From an uncultured Algibacter sp. (GTDB lineage: Bacteria; Bacteroidota; Bacteroidia; Flavobacteriales; Flavobacteriaceae), in NCBI RefSeq assembly GCF_947487605.1, contig NZ_CANKXK010000003.1, positions 248,001 through 312,000 on the forward strand: a DNA stretch of 64,000 nt. Direction: 5' to 3'. The position numbers were made by a program, and so were the translations under genes. Position 1 is the stretch's first letter; each line of letters begins with the position of its first letter. Shown here piece by piece: positions 63,967-64,000 of the stretch. The notes under the pieces are model-generated. The model was not told the DNA's origin. It ran no database searches and saw only the letters and a program-made list of their open reading frames with translations.

Positions 63967-64000
63967 GTAAATACATAATATTCTAGCAACATTTACATAA

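Noticed and set aside
1-64000. CRISPR arrays, IS elements, prophage, rRNA
   Set aside because: No regularly spaced direct repeats of CRISPR length, no transposase, integrase or phage structural genes, and no rRNA sequence were seen on either strand.

Overview
The window reads as chromosomal DNA of a Flavobacteriaceae-type bacterium (phylum Bacteroidota). The evidence is the AT-rich sequence, many promoters with the Bacteroidota -7 element TAnnTTTG (often with almost no leader), near absence of Shine-Dalgarno sites, two large TonB-dependent receptors with carboxypeptidase-regulatory N-terminal domains, type IX secretion (T9SS) C-terminal sorting domains, a PorT-like protein, and the order rplM-rpsI-rpsB-tsf-pyrH-frr. 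No phage, insertion sequence, CRISPR array or rRNA was seen. One tRNA (Ser, GGA) is present.

Layout. 1-7.3 kb: polA with an in-frame REP-like arm in its linker, a very AT-rich GT-C plus GT2 glycosyltransferase pair, and a YgiQ-type radical SAM gene. 7.5-12 kb: translation block rplM-rpsI, rpsB, tsf, pyrH-frr. 12-19.5 kb: short DUF5686-like barrel, RND/MMPL exporter, asnS, rpoN, PAP2-like membrane protein. 19.4-22.7 kb (minus): PorT-like protein, the TonB energising operon exbB-TM protein-exbD-exbD, tRNA-Ser. 22.8-25.8 kb: ansA and tatD (minus), retropepsin-like protease and orphan LuxR-type response regulator (plus). 25.8-26.2 kb: two tandem, nearly isogeometric non-coding modules (16-bp dyad, promoter, hairpin) and a 33-residue membrane peptide gene. 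26.2-30.3 kb: 2-oxoglutarate dehydrogenase odhB/sucA (minus). 30.4-39.3 kb: small barrel protein, polyprenyl synthase, then tetR-tolC-adaptor-RND efflux operon with an operator-like inverted repeat and a REP element. 39.3-42.6 kb: TonB receptor with a decayed second copy of its 3' end downstream. 42.8-49 kb: aspS, a ClC protein lacking the gating glutamate, tadA and dxs divergent over 39 bp. 49-57.2 kb: a three-gene operon of two giant paralogous PA/BNR-type T9SS proteins flanking a fibronectin-like lipoprotein. 57.2-58.6 kb: dgt. 58.6-63.5 kb: a locus with two promoters built from six 11-bp direct repeats each (Pho-box-like), driving a stand-alone receptor N-terminal domain and a TonB receptor/beta-helix lipoprotein pair; a YwqK/MORN-like gene closes the window.

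The two most interesting signals are regulatory: (1) the matched pair of six-unit 11-bp repeat arrays, each followed at exactly 69 bp from array start by the same TTTCTTTG box, which implies one PhoB/OmpR-class activator for the whole locus; and (2) the tandem dyad-promoter-hairpin modules, exactly 146 bp apart in their promoter parts, lying immediately behind the orphan response regulator. Both lack a -33 TTG, so both look activator-dependent. All functional calls are from motifs read by eye; no database search was run.
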